Part shown: positions 15,793-24,485 of the stretch, piece after piece | Layout: the number at the start of each line of letters is the position of its first letter | How positions within the stretch are numbered: the first letter of the stretch is position 1 | DNA from: Hyphomicrobiales bacterium | GTDB lineage: Bacteria > Pseudomonadota > Alphaproteobacteria > Rhizobiales > Rhizobiaceae | DNA: 64,000 nucleotides | Assembly (NCBI GenBank): GCA_900466945.1 | Contig: UBNV01000012.1 | Span: 62,001 to 126,000, forward strand | Direction of reading: 5' to 3' | The notes under the pieces: generated by a model | Told to the model about the DNA's origin: nothing | The model's input: only the letters and a program-made list of their open reading frames with translations | The model's database searches: none | Translations under genes and position numbers: made by a program

Positions 15793-17343
15793 ATGATGTT
15801 AAGTGAAATCCCGTTCGGCAGGCGCTTGCGTTACGGTCTTTCCGGGCTCTTGGGCGGTGCCGTAGCGCCGGCTGCGATTGTTTTGCCTGCCGTTTCCGAG
15901 GGTGGGTTAACGGCTTTTTCCACAGTTTTGCTCGGCGATTGGTCGGTTCTCGCGGCATTCAGCCTGCCTATGGTCGGTGCTGCTGTCGGCTGGCGAATCG
16001 CAGCATGGGAGGCGCTCCTGCACGAGAGGATCCGGCGGCTCGAAGGCGGGGCATCGGATCTTGCAGCGTCTGCGCACATCGATCGTTTGACTGGTCTCGG
16101 CACGCGACAGGCGCTTTCAAGCCTGGATCGTGTGTCTCGCGGGGCACTGCTGCTGATCGATCTCGACCGCTTCAAATATGTGAACGACACGCTCGGGCAT
16201 GCGGCAGGCGATGCCTTGCTCGTTGCGGTCGCCGAGCGTCTGCGGACGGCCGCCGGCCAGGAGGCACAACTCTTCCGGCATGGCGCCGACGAATTTGCCG
16301 TGGTGTTGCCGAAAGTGACGCAAAGAGCCGTCGCAGAATTCGTCTGCCTGGAAATCGAACATGCGCTGGCTCAGCCGTTCGAGCTTGCCCATGGGCGGGT
16401 CCTGGCCGGCGTCAGCATCGGTGCGACGCTGATGACGCCACGGGACAGGGATGTGTCATCCGTGCTGCAGCGTGCCGATCTCGCGCTCTATCGCGCGAAA
16501 GAAGTGTTCGGGCCTAGCCACGCCTTCCATGATGAACATCTGGCGCGCGAGGTGATGGAGGGGCTCGAACTCGAACGGGATCTGTCGCGTGGTTTCGTCG
16601 ACGGCGAATTCTATCTCGAGTATCAGCCGATCGTCGCTGTCGAGAATGGCGATGTCCGGTCGCTCGAGGCGCTGTTGCGCTGGCATCATCCGCGGCGCGG
16701 GCTGATTACGCCCGACATCTTCATTCCACTGGCGGAAAAGACCGGGATCATCCAGGTCATCGGCAAATGGGTCGTGCAGCAGGCTTGTGCCGCTGCCGCC
16801 ACATGGCCGGCCCCTATTGGGGTCAGTGTCAATGTCTCGGGCGATCAGTTCAAGGATCCGTATTTCGTCACGCATATCCTCGACTGCCTGGCCGAGACCG
16901 GCCTTTCACCCGAGCGTCTGACGATCGAGGTGACCGAAGCCGTATTTTCCGTCGATATCGATCTTGTCTGCAGGTGCCTTGCCGAACTTCGGTCTGGCGG
17001 CGTGCGCATCGCGCTCGATGATTTCGGCACCGGGTTCTCCTCGATCAACAATCTCAGGCTCTTCCCGCTCGACGAACTCAAGATCGATCGATCCTTTGCT
17101 CGGCAGATGCTGGAGACGAGCCAGGGTGCCAAGCTGGTCGATCTGATGCACAAGCTGTCGGAAACATTCCAGATCCGGACGACGATCGAGGGCATCGAGA
17201 CGAAGAACCAGCTCGATTTCGTCAAGCTGCTCGGGATCGGCGAGGCGCAGGGTTTCCTGTTCTCCAAACCTTTCGCTGCCGGCGAGGCTCTCGGGTACCT
17301 GCAGGCGCGGCTGGCAAAGCCCGCGGCACCCGCCGCTTCCTGA
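15793..17343 (+). CDS. Membrane-anchored GGDEF-EAL protein, probable c-di-GMP phosphodiesterase
   Basis: About 516 residues. Two hydrophobic segments (about 15-33 and 50-72) anchor the N-terminus, followed by a GGDEF domain and an EAL domain. The GGDEF signature reads GADEF (164-168), with alanine in place of the second glycine, and there is no RxxD inhibitory site in front, so cyclase activity is doubtful. The EAL domain keeps EALLRW (292-297) and DDFGTGFSS, so it should hydrolyse c-di-GMP, perhaps with the GADEF domain sensing GTP. ATG at 15793 or 15796 is preceded by AGGGG. A long open frame upstream overlaps btaA on the opposite strand and is not coding. Confidence 0.85.
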   Translation: MMLSEIPFGRRLRYGLSGLLGGAVAPAAIVLPAVSEGGLTAFSTVLLGDWSVLAAFSLPMVGAAVGWRIAAWEALLHERIRRLEGGASDLAASAHIDRLTGLGTRQALSSLDRVSRGALLLIDLDRFKYVNDTLGHAAGDALLVAVAERLRTAAGQEAQLFRHGADEFAVVLPKVTQRAVAEFVCLEIEHALAQPFELAHGRVLAGVSIGATLMTPRDRDVSSVLQRADLALYRAKEVFGPSHAFHDEHLAREVMEGLELERDLSRGFVDGEFYLEYQPIVAVENGDVRSLEALLRWHHPRRGLITPDIFIPLAEKTGIIQVIGKWVVQQACAAAATWPAPIGVSVNVSGDQFKDPYFVTHILDCLAETGLSPERLTIEVTEAVFSVDIDLVCRCLAELRSGGVRIALDDFGTGFSSINNLRLFPLDELKIDRSFARQMLETSQGAKLVDLMHKLSETFQIRTTIEGIETKNQLDFVKLLGIGEAQGFLFSKPFAAGEALGYLQARLAKPAAPAAS

Positions 17344-17434
17344 AGCGACGCGGGAAAACCTCCCGTCTCAGTCTTCCGCATCTTTCGTCTGTCATTCTTT
17401 CCTGCTTGGGTAGCGGGGATGTGAGGAGATGCGG

Positions 17435-18802
17435 ATGAACAGAGCACTGAAATGGGGGCTTCGGCTGGCCGTGGCACTGGTTGGGATCGTGATCGTGGCG
17501 ACCGGCGTGCTCATTGCCTTTCCCCCAAACCTGCTGCGCGTCGGAACCGGATACGCGGCCAAAATCATCTGCTCCAACGTCTTCATTGCCGGTCGCGATG
17601 CCGAGGAGGTGTTGCGTGACGATGTTCAGGCGCCTGGACATCCTTTGTTGCAGCTGGTCGAAACCGAGGTGGATCTTGAGGGTGGCCTGGTCCGCACGTC
17701 TCTGCTGGCGATGGTGGCGCCATCCCAGGCCGTGCACCGGACCGGCCTCGGCTGCGCGACCGTCGTGGAGGCCGAAATCGGGACGGCCCGCAGTCTGACG
17801 GCCCCCGTCTCCGAAGCCATGCCAACCGATGAAACGCTGATCTGGCCGGAGGGTGAGGGGGCCTCTCCCCCGGATCCGAGGCTTGCGGCAGTTCTTGCCG
17901 ATCCCACATTGCTCGGACCCTCGGCCCGCGGGGTTGTCGTCGTCCAGGATGGCAGGCTCGTCGGCGAGGCCTATGGTCCCGGCTTCAACGAACGCACACC
18001 GCTGCTTGGCTGGTCGATGACAAAAACGGTCACTGCGGCTCTGGTCGGACTGATGCAGCAAGAGGGGCGTCTCGAAATCGACGATCGAGGCCTGTTTCCC
18101 GAATGGTCGGGCGATCCCCGGCGGGATGTCGCGCTTGCCGATCTGCTCGCGATGGAAAGCGGCCTCGGTTTCAACGAGAGTTATGGCGACGTGACCGACG
18201 TCACGCGCATGCTCTATCTCGAGCCGGATATGGGCGCCTATGCGGCATCGTTGCCCGCCGAGGCGGCGCCGGGAACGCGCTTCAACTATTCCTCCGGCGA
18301 GACCGTGCTCATCTCGCGCTACTGGATGTCGCGTTTTTCGAACCCGGCAGAGGCATTGGCCTTTCCGCGACGAGCTCTCTTCGATGCCATCGGGATGCGC
18401 AGCGCGGTGTTGGAGGCTGATCAGGCCGTCACATTCGCCGGCAGTTCCTATCTCTACGCCACGGCGCGAGACTGGGCTCGCTTTGGCTTGCTGATTGCGG
18501 AAAACGGTCGTTGGGCCGGGCGGCAAATACTGGATCCCGCCATTGTCGCACGGATCGCGGAACCGAGCATGGCTTCGGGCGGCGCCTATACGAAGGGGCA
18601 AGCCTGGCAAAACGGCCCGGGCGGTACGGACAGTGCCTATGAATTGCCGGAGGAAACCATCTGGATGTCGGGACATGACGGGCAGTCAGTCGCGATCATT
18701 CCGTCGGAACGGCTTGTCGTGGTGAGGCTCGGCCTCACGCCCCGGCGGCTGGACTACAAGCCTCAGAAGCTGGTTCAGGCCGTGCGAATGGCGCTGCGTT
18801 GA
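17435..18802 (+). CDS. Serine hydrolase of the beta-lactamase class C / NylB-like family
   Basis: A 455-residue protein with one N-terminal hydrophobic segment (about 8-28) that is a signal anchor or uncleaved signal. The PF00144 domain begins near residue 160. The catalytic S-x-x-K is SMTK (194-197), the tyrosine motif is YSSGE (285), typical of NylB-like members rather than true beta-lactamases, and GHDGQ near the C-terminus replaces KTG. Likely activities are esterase, amidase or D-aminopeptidase on an unknown substrate in the periplasm. ATG at 17435 fits the GAGGAG at 17423-17428; ATG at 17429 would touch that site directly. Confidence 0.85.
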   Translation: MNRALKWGLRLAVALVGIVIVATGVLIAFPPNLLRVGTGYAAKIICSNVFIAGRDAEEVLRDDVQAPGHPLLQLVETEVDLEGGLVRTSLLAMVAPSQAVHRTGLGCATVVEAEIGTARSLTAPVSEAMPTDETLIWPEGEGASPPDPRLAAVLADPTLLGPSARGVVVVQDGRLVGEAYGPGFNERTPLLGWSMTKTVTAALVGLMQQEGRLEIDDRGLFPEWSGDPRRDVALADLLAMESGLGFNESYGDVTDVTRMLYLEPDMGAYAASLPAEAAPGTRFNYSSGETVLISRYWMSRFSNPAEALAFPRRALFDAIGMRSAVLEADQAVTFAGSSYLYATARDWARFGLLIAENGRWAGRQILDPAIVARIAEPSMASGGAYTKGQAWQNGPGGTDSAYELPEETIWMSGHDGQSVAIIPSERLVVVRLGLTPRRLDYKPQKLVQAVRMALR

Positions 18803-18817
18803 TGCTCTTTTGAGGAA

Positions 18818-19783
18818 TTACTGCGTGAGATGCAGAAGGCCCTTGCGCTTGGCGTCGTAGTAGTAGCCGCGCGCATAGAGACGGACAGCCTGATCATGAT
18901 CGTTGTCAGCAACGACCCAGGCGCCCTTCAGATATTTCACCGCGTACTTGATGTTGGTTTCCGCGTCGAAGAGACCGTCTGCGGGGCCGTCATAGCCCAT
19001 CGCCTTGGCCGTGTTGTAGCGGATCTGCATCAGCCCGTAATTGCCCTTGCTGTAGGCGGCCGGATTGTAGCGGCTTTCGCGGTGCACGACCCGATGCACC
19101 AGATCGGCCGGAATTTCGTAGACCTTCGAATATTTCTCGATCAACGCGTTGAGGCGTGTCGGTCCGACAGTCTCCGGCTTGCGTTCGGGATCAAGCGAGG
19201 TCGTAGCGCCGGGCGGTGTGATGTCGAAGGGGTCGCCGAAACTGGTGAGCGCGGTTGCGCGGAGCGGGGCGGCATAGGCCAGCACCACTGGCTGCTGTTC
19301 CGTCGTGGGCGTAGCGGCTGCCGATCCCGAACTCGTCGCAGGCGCCACGCCGGGCGGTGTCAGCGTCGCTTCCGTGGAAGCGGCTGCTGCTGCCATCTGC
19401 TCGGCGCCCGTCGTCGGCTGTCCAGTCACCATGGCCAAGGCATCGGTGGCTGCCGTCTGCGGCGCGGTGGCCGAGAGCGCAGAGGCTTTCAATGCGGGAA
19501 TAGGTGCGGCCGTCTCGGTTCCTGGGATGATCGGCGCCGGGCCAGGATTGGCAGCCGCGAGTTCGGCTGGCGTCATCGACAGTGCCATTGGCGTGCCTGC
19601 CGTGCCGTTTGTGGCTGCTTCGGCCGCGGAAGCCGCCAGCATTTCCGGTGATTTCGGATTGGCAACCGGAGCGGAGGCGAGGTCAGCCTTCACACTCTCG
19701 TCTATCGCAGTGCATCCGCCCAGCCCAGCCAGGATTGAAGCAGCCATGCAAAGGGCAATGCCGCGGTCTGTTCTGACGTTCAT
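18818..19783 (-). CDS. SLT-domain lytic transglycosylase, putative lipoprotein
   Basis: About 321 residues. A lipoprotein signal ends at LGGC (C24). Residues 25-215 or so are low-complexity, rich in alanine, threonine and proline, and look like a flexible tether. The C-terminal third is an SLT (Goose-lysozyme-like) domain with the catalytic glutamate in HRESRYNP, then GLMQI and the AMGYDGP helix. It should cleave glycan strands in the periplasm. The start at 19783 gives the cleaner signal peptide; an ATG four codons upstream is possible. It converges on the serine hydrolase gene with only 15 nt between the stops. Confidence 0.88.
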   Translation of the reverse strand: MNVRTDRGIALCMAASILAGLGGCTAIDESVKADLASAPVANPKSPEMLAASAAEAATNGTAGTPMALSMTPAELAAANPGPAPIIPGTETAAPIPALKASALSATAPQTAATDALAMVTGQPTTGAEQMAAAAASTEATLTPPGVAPATSSGSAAATPTTEQQPVVLAYAAPLRATALTSFGDPFDITPPGATTSLDPERKPETVGPTRLNALIEKYSKVYEIPADLVHRVVHRESRYNPAAYSKGNYGLMQIRYNTAKAMGYDGPADGLFDAETNIKYAVKYLKGAWVVADNDHDQAVRLYARGYYYDAKRKGLLHLTQ

Positions 19784-19914
19784 GCCAATATCCATTACGA
19801 GATGCGCGCGAAGTCACCGGCAAATCAGCCGGAGGTTCGTTTCCAATTCTTAATCTATGCTGCACATTGCGGCAAGCTTGCGACCGGGCATGCGCTCCGA
19901 CGGTGGTCAAAACC

Positions 19915-20550
19915 TCAAGCCGCTATGTTCCGATAGCCTGCCGTGACGGCCTTTGCTGCAATCAGAACCGTACCACCTGAGCGGTTCATTGTTCGGCGAA
20001 CCGCATGTTTTTTGATGGTTTTCCGCATCCCTTCGGCAAGCAGAGCGTAAGGAAGGCAGGTCAGAGCCGAGAGAAGAACGAAAATACTGCCCAGAGCCAG
20101 TGCCTGGGGCAAAAACGGGCTCGCAGGTGTCAGGAATTGCGGCAAAAGTGCGGCGACCAGCAGGCTGCCGCGCGGGTCACGGGATTCGCTCTGGAAACAA
20201 TGCGCGATGACGCGCAGAGGCTTTTCTTCCGGCAGATTGTCGTTGTCGGCGATCGGTTCGCCGCCGGCCGGCGCGCGCGCGAGGCCAAGGCTGAAAAGCA
20301 GGAGGTAGGCCAGTCCCACCCATTGCAGAACCGTGAAGGCAATCGGAGAAATGGAGAGCAGGCCCCAGGACAAAGCCAGCGTTCCGGCAACCGCGACCAT
20401 TGCGCCGAGAACCACGCCGGGCACGGTGGCGAAAGCGCTCTTCCTGCCGTGGGCGAGGGCATAAGACAGGACCTTGCGTTTCGACTGTCCGGGCACGATC
20501 AAAAAGGCCGTCGCGACGACTGCGAACAGGATCCAGGTAGCATGGGGCAT
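19915..20550 (-). CDS. LysE/RhtB-family transporter
   Basis: A 211-residue inner-membrane protein with about five or six hydrophobic segments, matching the length and the N-terminal pattern of LysE-type amino-acid exporters. The conserved VPGQ near residue 20 corresponds to the VPGP of the family. A hydrophilic loop with DNDNLPEEKP divides the two halves, and an arginine/lysine-rich stretch lies before the end. Substrate is unknown. It lies downstream of the phosphofructokinase gene on the same strand with about 46 nt between, with no obvious functional link. Confidence 0.75.
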   Translation of the reverse strand: MPHATWILFAVVATAFLIVPGQSKRKVLSYALAHGRKSAFATVPGVVLGAMVAVAGTLALSWGLLSISPIAFTVLQWVGLAYLLLFSLGLARAPAGGEPIADNDNLPEEKPLRVIAHCFQSESRDPRGSLLVAALLPQFLTPASPFLPQALALGSIFVLLSALTCLPYALLAEGMRKTIKKHAVRRTMNRSGGTVLIAAKAVTAGYRNIAA

Positions 20551-20596
20551 CGCACTCTCTCCTCGACCAAGAGGAAGCCAGCTTTCGGCGGCTAGG

Positions 20597-21811
20597 TCAA
20601 TGGATCGGACGATACTTCTGGCCCAGATAATCCATCACTTCTTTGAACCAAGGCGTGCCGAGATCGAAAGGCTTGCCGCCCTTGATGCGCGGGAACTCGA
20701 TGGTGCGTAAGCGGCCGCCCTGATCTTCGTCGTGCCCGGTGACGCCAGACACCTTGCTGAGGCCACTCTCGACCGCGAGATCGACCATGCTCTGGATGAG
20801 ACGAAGGTCATCGTAATTGGCCGGGGCAGAGCGGGCATAGTAGCCGGACTTCTGGACCATCGAGCGGTCGGCGTCGAGCAACTTGGCGAAATGCTTCTGG
20901 AACCAGTTGCCGACATTGATCGTGTCGAGTTTGACATGGCCGAAAGCGTCGCGCTTCACTTCCTCGCCCGCGGCCTCGCGTTCAGCGACGATCTCGTCCA
21001 TGCAGGCGCCTTCAGAGACAAAGAGGGTAACGAAGCCGGTCCGATCCATCACGTCCTTCAGACGAGTCGCCTCGGCATGCATGTCGAAATGGGTTTCGGG
21101 CAGATAAAGGCCGTCGATATTCTTAAGCTCCTGGTTCATCATGAAGCCTTCAATGTACTCGTTGTGCTTCGTGCGCTGCATATAGGCGCGGGCCGTCGCT
21201 GCCGTCAGCCAGCCGCAGTGGCGGCCCATGACCTCGTGGATGACGAGCGTGCGCGGGGAGGCGCTCTGCTCGTTGGAGACGTGGTCGAAGAAGCGGGCGC
21301 CGACTTCCGCCGCAGTCCAGGCACCCAGCGTCTGCTTGATCGGGTAGACGTCGTTGTCGACCGTCTTCGGCAAGCCGACGACCGTCAGGTTGTAGCCGTT
21401 CGCGCCCAGATAGGCGGCAAGGTCCGCGGCGGTGGTGTTGGTGTCGTCTCCGCCAATCGTGTGCAGGATGGTGACGCCGTCCGATGCCAAGCGCTCGGCG
21501 GCGACCCGGAGCGGGTTCTCGCCCTCCTTGACCAGGCCGCGCTTCACGCAGTCGGCGACATTGGTCAGCTTCACACGGCTGTTGCCGATCGGCGAGCCGC
21601 CATAGCGATGCAGGAGATAGGCTTTCTCGCGCATCTCCCGGGTGATCTCGATCTTGTAGTCCATCAGAAGGCCGCGGAAACCGGACTTGTAGGCGATGAG
21701 TTCAACTTCGGGAGCGATGTCCGTGTAGCGCTCGATCAAACCGCCGACGGCGGACGAGAGACAGGGCGCGAGGCCCCCGGCGGTCAACATCGCGACTTTC
21801 TGCTTGGCCAT
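20597..21811 (-). CDS. pfp: Pyrophosphate-dependent 6-phosphofructokinase
   Basis: A 404-residue PFK-family enzyme. The nucleotide-site signature reads GGDDTN (about 120-125), where aspartate replaces the glycine of GGDGS in ATP-dependent enzymes; this is the recognised mark of PPi specificity. The catalytic PKTVDND (about 148-154) is intact. The enzyme reversibly converts fructose 6-phosphate and PPi to fructose 1,6-bisphosphate and phosphate. The second of two adjacent ATG codons (21811) is preferred because the AGGAGG is too close to the first. Confidence 0.92.
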   Translation of the reverse strand: MAKQKVAMLTAGGLAPCLSSAVGGLIERYTDIAPEVELIAYKSGFRGLLMDYKIEITREMREKAYLLHRYGGSPIGNSRVKLTNVADCVKRGLVKEGENPLRVAAERLASDGVTILHTIGGDDTNTTAADLAAYLGANGYNLTVVGLPKTVDNDVYPIKQTLGAWTAAEVGARFFDHVSNEQSASPRTLVIHEVMGRHCGWLTAATARAYMQRTKHNEYIEGFMMNQELKNIDGLYLPETHFDMHAEATRLKDVMDRTGFVTLFVSEGACMDEIVAEREAAGEEVKRDAFGHVKLDTINVGNWFQKHFAKLLDADRSMVQKSGYYARSAPANYDDLRLIQSMVDLAVESGLSKVSGVTGHDEDQGGRLRTIEFPRIKGGKPFDLGTPWFKEVMDYLGQKYRPIH

Positions 21812-21814
21812 CAT

Positions 21815-22128
21815 TCCTCCTCGGGCATCGTGATCGCCCGTCAGCCGTCCGGTTCAGGTGGCAAATGGATGCGACAGGAGTGAGCCGCTGTAAAGCCAAA
21901 AAATCAAGGAAAACGGGCATTTCGCTCGATACCGCAGAGCGTGTTCGAATCTAATCGTTTCAATTGCGGCGTCGCCGGAGAGCGTCGACTGTGGATCAGA
22001 AAAAGAGCCTCGGACGTCGACATGAACAGGGCATCTTCAGCGAAACGGATTCAAGATGAAGAAACTTTAATCCTCGGTAAAGGCCGCGCCTTCTTGCTTT
22101 TTCTGGTCATTTTTGGTCAAGCTTCTGC
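21815..22128. other. Intergenic region between pfp and the TerB-DnaJ gene
   Basis: These 314 nt separate two divergent genes and must hold both promoters. I see no convincing ORF, no strong hairpin with a T run and no clear -35/-10 pair. A GTTCGAATC at about 21951 recalls a tRNA T-loop, but the flanks do not pair. Confidence 0.6.
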
Positions 22129-22866
22129 ATGATCTTTGATTTCGCCTGCGAACAGTTATCGTCATTCTGGGACCGTTTGCTAGGCGCGATCGGTGACGCT
22201 GCCGGCAACGTCATCGGCAGTATCGTAGAAGCCGTTCGGACGGCCTTCGAAGGAGATCCAGAAACGCGGCGTCGCGTTTCGTTCTCTGTTGCGATCATTG
22301 CGCTCTCCGCCAAGATGGCCAAGGCAGACGGAATTGTATCGAATGCCGAGGTCGAGGCCTTCCGCAAGATCTTCGAATTCCCGCCGGAAGAGGCGCGCAA
22401 CGTCGCGCGGCTGTACAATCTCGCCCGCCAGGACGTGGCTGGTTTCGAGACCTATGCGAAGAACCTCGCCGGCATGTGTCGGACCTGTGACCAGTTCTGC
22501 CCGGTCCTTGAAGACATTATCGACGCGCTCTTTCACATCGCCAAGGCCGATGGCCTCGTGCACGAGAAGGAACTCGCCTTCCTTGCCCGCATCGCGGAGA
22601 TCTTCGGTCTGTCTGATGAGCGGTTCGCTTCGATCACCGAGCGTCACATCCATCAGGATGGCGACCCCTACGGCGTCCTCGGCGTGAAGCCCTCCGACGA
22701 TTTCGCGACGATCCGCAAGCGGTATCGCGCTCTCGCCGCCGAACACCATCCCGACCGGCTGCATGCCCGTGGCGTGCCGACGGAGTTTCACGCGGTCGCC
22801 AATCACCGTATGGCCAAGTTCAACGAGGCCTATTCGGCCATCGAAAAGGCGCGCCGGGCGGCATGA
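22129..22866 (+). CDS. TerB-like / DnaJ-domain protein (DjlA-like co-chaperone)
   Basis: A 245-residue protein. Residues about 50-165 form a TerB-type helical domain (KMAKADGIVSNAEVEAF and IAKADGLVHEKELAFL are the paired acidic repeats) and the C-terminal 70 residues are a J domain with the HPD tripeptide at 207-209. The architecture is that of DjlA, but without its N-terminal transmembrane segment; only a short amphipathic N-terminus is present. J domains stimulate DnaK. The stop overlaps the start of the amidase gene by 4 nt (ATGA). ATG at 22129 is the only nearby ATG, but its ribosome-binding site is weak. Confidence 0.88.
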   Translation: MIFDFACEQLSSFWDRLLGAIGDAAGNVIGSIVEAVRTAFEGDPETRRRVSFSVAIIALSAKMAKADGIVSNAEVEAFRKIFEFPPEEARNVARLYNLARQDVAGFETYAKNLAGMCRTCDQFCPVLEDIIDALFHIAKADGLVHEKELAFLARIAEIFGLSDERFASITERHIHQDGDPYGVLGVKPSDDFATIRKRYRALAAEHHPDRLHARGVPTEFHAVANHRMAKFNEAYSAIEKARRAA

Positions 22867-23624
22867 CGTCCTTCCCAGCCGATTTCGGGCGTGCGGAGGT
22901 TTGTCCGTCGCCCAATCAAGGTGAGCGGCTGGGCGTAGAGCGGCCGGATATTCTCCTTCTCCACTATACGGGCATGCCGTCTGCCGAGGGCGCCCAGGTC
23001 TGGCTTTGCACGCCAGAGAGCCAGGTCTCCAGCCACTATCTCGTCCACGAGGACGGGCGCGTCGTGCAGATGGTCCCCGAAGCGCGTCGCGCGTGGCATG
23101 CGGGCAAGAGCATCTGGGGCGGCGAGACGGACATCAATTCACGCTCCATCGGCATCGAAATCGCCAATGCAGGGCACCCGGCGGGGCTTCCCGATTTTCC
23201 CGAAAAGCAGATCGAATCCGTCATCGAATTGTGTCGCCAATGCGTCAACCGGCATGGAATACCCCCTGAGCGGGTGCTTGCGCACTCCGATGTGGCCCCC
23301 ATTCGCAAGCTCGATCCGGGTGAAAATTTCCCTTGGGGAGAGCTCCATCGGGAGGGCATCGGCCATTGGGTCGAGCCGGCTCCGATCGGCGGCGGCCGCT
23401 TCTTCCAGCGTGGTGACAAAGGTCAACCTGTCGAGGCCTTGCAGTCGATGCTGTCTCTCTATGGTTACGGCGTTGAGATTTCTGGTGAATTCTGTAACCA
23501 GACGGAGGGTGTCGTCGCCGCCTTCCAGCGCCATTTCCGGCAAGCCAAGGTTGACGGCGTGGCCGACAGTTCGACCATAGAGACGCTGCATCGACTGCTG
23601 ACGAGTCTGCCGCGTTTCACCTGA
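22863..23624 (+). CDS. N-acetylmuramoyl-L-alanine amidase, AmiD/AmpD type, with peptidoglycan-binding domain
   Basis: A 253-residue Amidase_2 protein with zinc ligands H34 (LLLHYTGM), H141 (LAHSDVAP) and D151 (KLDPG), followed by a PG_binding_1 domain over about residues 185-250. It cuts the amide bond between N-acetylmuramate and L-alanine. There is no signal peptide, so it resembles cytoplasmic AmpD, which recycles anhydro-muropeptides, although the added binding domain is more usual in periplasmic AmiD. Translational coupling to the TerB-DnaJ gene (ATGA overlap) is notable. Confidence 0.9.
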   Translation: MTSFPADFGRAEVCPSPNQGERLGVERPDILLLHYTGMPSAEGAQVWLCTPESQVSSHYLVHEDGRVVQMVPEARRAWHAGKSIWGGETDINSRSIGIEIANAGHPAGLPDFPEKQIESVIELCRQCVNRHGIPPERVLAHSDVAPIRKLDPGENFPWGELHREGIGHWVEPAPIGGGRFFQRGDKGQPVEALQSMLSLYGYGVEISGEFCNQTEGVVAAFQRHFRQAKVDGVADSSTIETLHRLLTSLPRFT

Positions 23625-23738
23625 TCCGGGTCCCCCGGTGCCTCCAAATAGGCCATCGCGGTCAACGACTGCAGAGCCGTTTTGTTGCACTGCCACACGA
23701 ATTCCTTATTGGGCCGCTCTAAAGGACGGGCTGAACGG

Positions 23739-23766
23739 CGCCGGCGGTTCTTGTCTGAACCCGGCG
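23739..23766 (+). other. Imperfect hairpin in the leader of the SLT gene
   Basis: Within the 255-nt gap 23625-23879, CGCCGG plus GTTC (23739-23750, with a 2-nt bulge) pairs with GAAC plus CCGGCG (23757-23766) around TTGTCT. There is no T run, so this is not a usual terminator. The rest of the gap shows no gene or known RNA family. Confidence 0.35.
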
Positions 23767-23879
23767 CGAACATCAACTCGAGAGAACCGAACGGGCAGCC
23801 CGAACAGGGCTCGCGACGCAAATCTGCGTTCGCTTTGACGCGCGCCGATGCCGGTTCCCGACTGGAGACTGACCCTTTC

Positions 23880-24404
23880 ATGACACGACGACTTTTCGCT
23901 GCCGCGGCATGCATCGCACTTCTTTTGACTCACACCCAGTCCGCTCTTGCTGGCAGCGAAGAGCAACGTTTCAAGAAGCCTTTGAAAACAATCGCCCGCG
24001 ATGCCGGCTATCCGAGTATTCCAGCCTTCTCCAAAAGCCCCTACAGCGCCATCATCACCAAATATGCCAAGAGCTACGGGGTTCCTGTCGATCTCGCCCA
24101 CGCCGTCGTCCGCGTCGAGAGCAACTTCAACCCCAAGGCCCGCGGCAGTGCAGGCGAAGTGGGGCTGATGCAGATCAAGCCAGCCACCGCGCGTGCCATG
24201 GGTTACCGCGGCAAGACCAAGGGTCTCTACGATCCCGAGACAAATATCCGCTTCGGCATGAAGTATCTCTCCATGGCTCACGAGCTTGGCGGCGGGGAAA
24301 CCTGCGGGACCATCCTGCGCTACAATGCTGGCCACGGCGCCAAGCGCATGAACCCGATCTCGAAGCGCTATTGCGGCAAGGTCATCGCCTTGATCGGCAA
24401 CTGA
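23880..24404 (+). CDS. Small SLT-domain lytic transglycosylase
   Basis: A 174-residue exported protein: a signal peptide (1-24, ending ALA), a short linker and one SLT domain with the catalytic glutamate E80 in VRVESNFNP, GLMQIKP, ARAMGYRG and the ILRYNAGHG motif near the end. It belongs to the small soluble transglycosylases common in Rhizobiales. The start at 23880 was chosen for the signal peptide; the frame is open for 66 codons upstream but that stretch has no coding character. It is the fifth peptidoglycan hydrolase in 13 kb. Confidence 0.88.
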   Translation: MTRRLFAAAACIALLLTHTQSALAGSEEQRFKKPLKTIARDAGYPSIPAFSKSPYSAIITKYAKSYGVPVDLAHAVVRVESNFNPKARGSAGEVGLMQIKPATARAMGYRGKTKGLYDPETNIRFGMKYLSMAHELGGGETCGTILRYNAGHGAKRMNPISKRYCGKVIALIGN

Positions 24405-24485
24405 GACGCCACCGGCAGCTTGCAAACCGTCTGGACAGCCGGGTTCGTCATGCTATCACCGCACGCAAAACAAGGATGGTGACGC

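Noticed and set aside
21945-21970. tRNA T-loop-like GTTCGAATC
   Set aside because: The flanking 5-nt segments do not pair and no acceptor, D or anticodon arm can be drawn.
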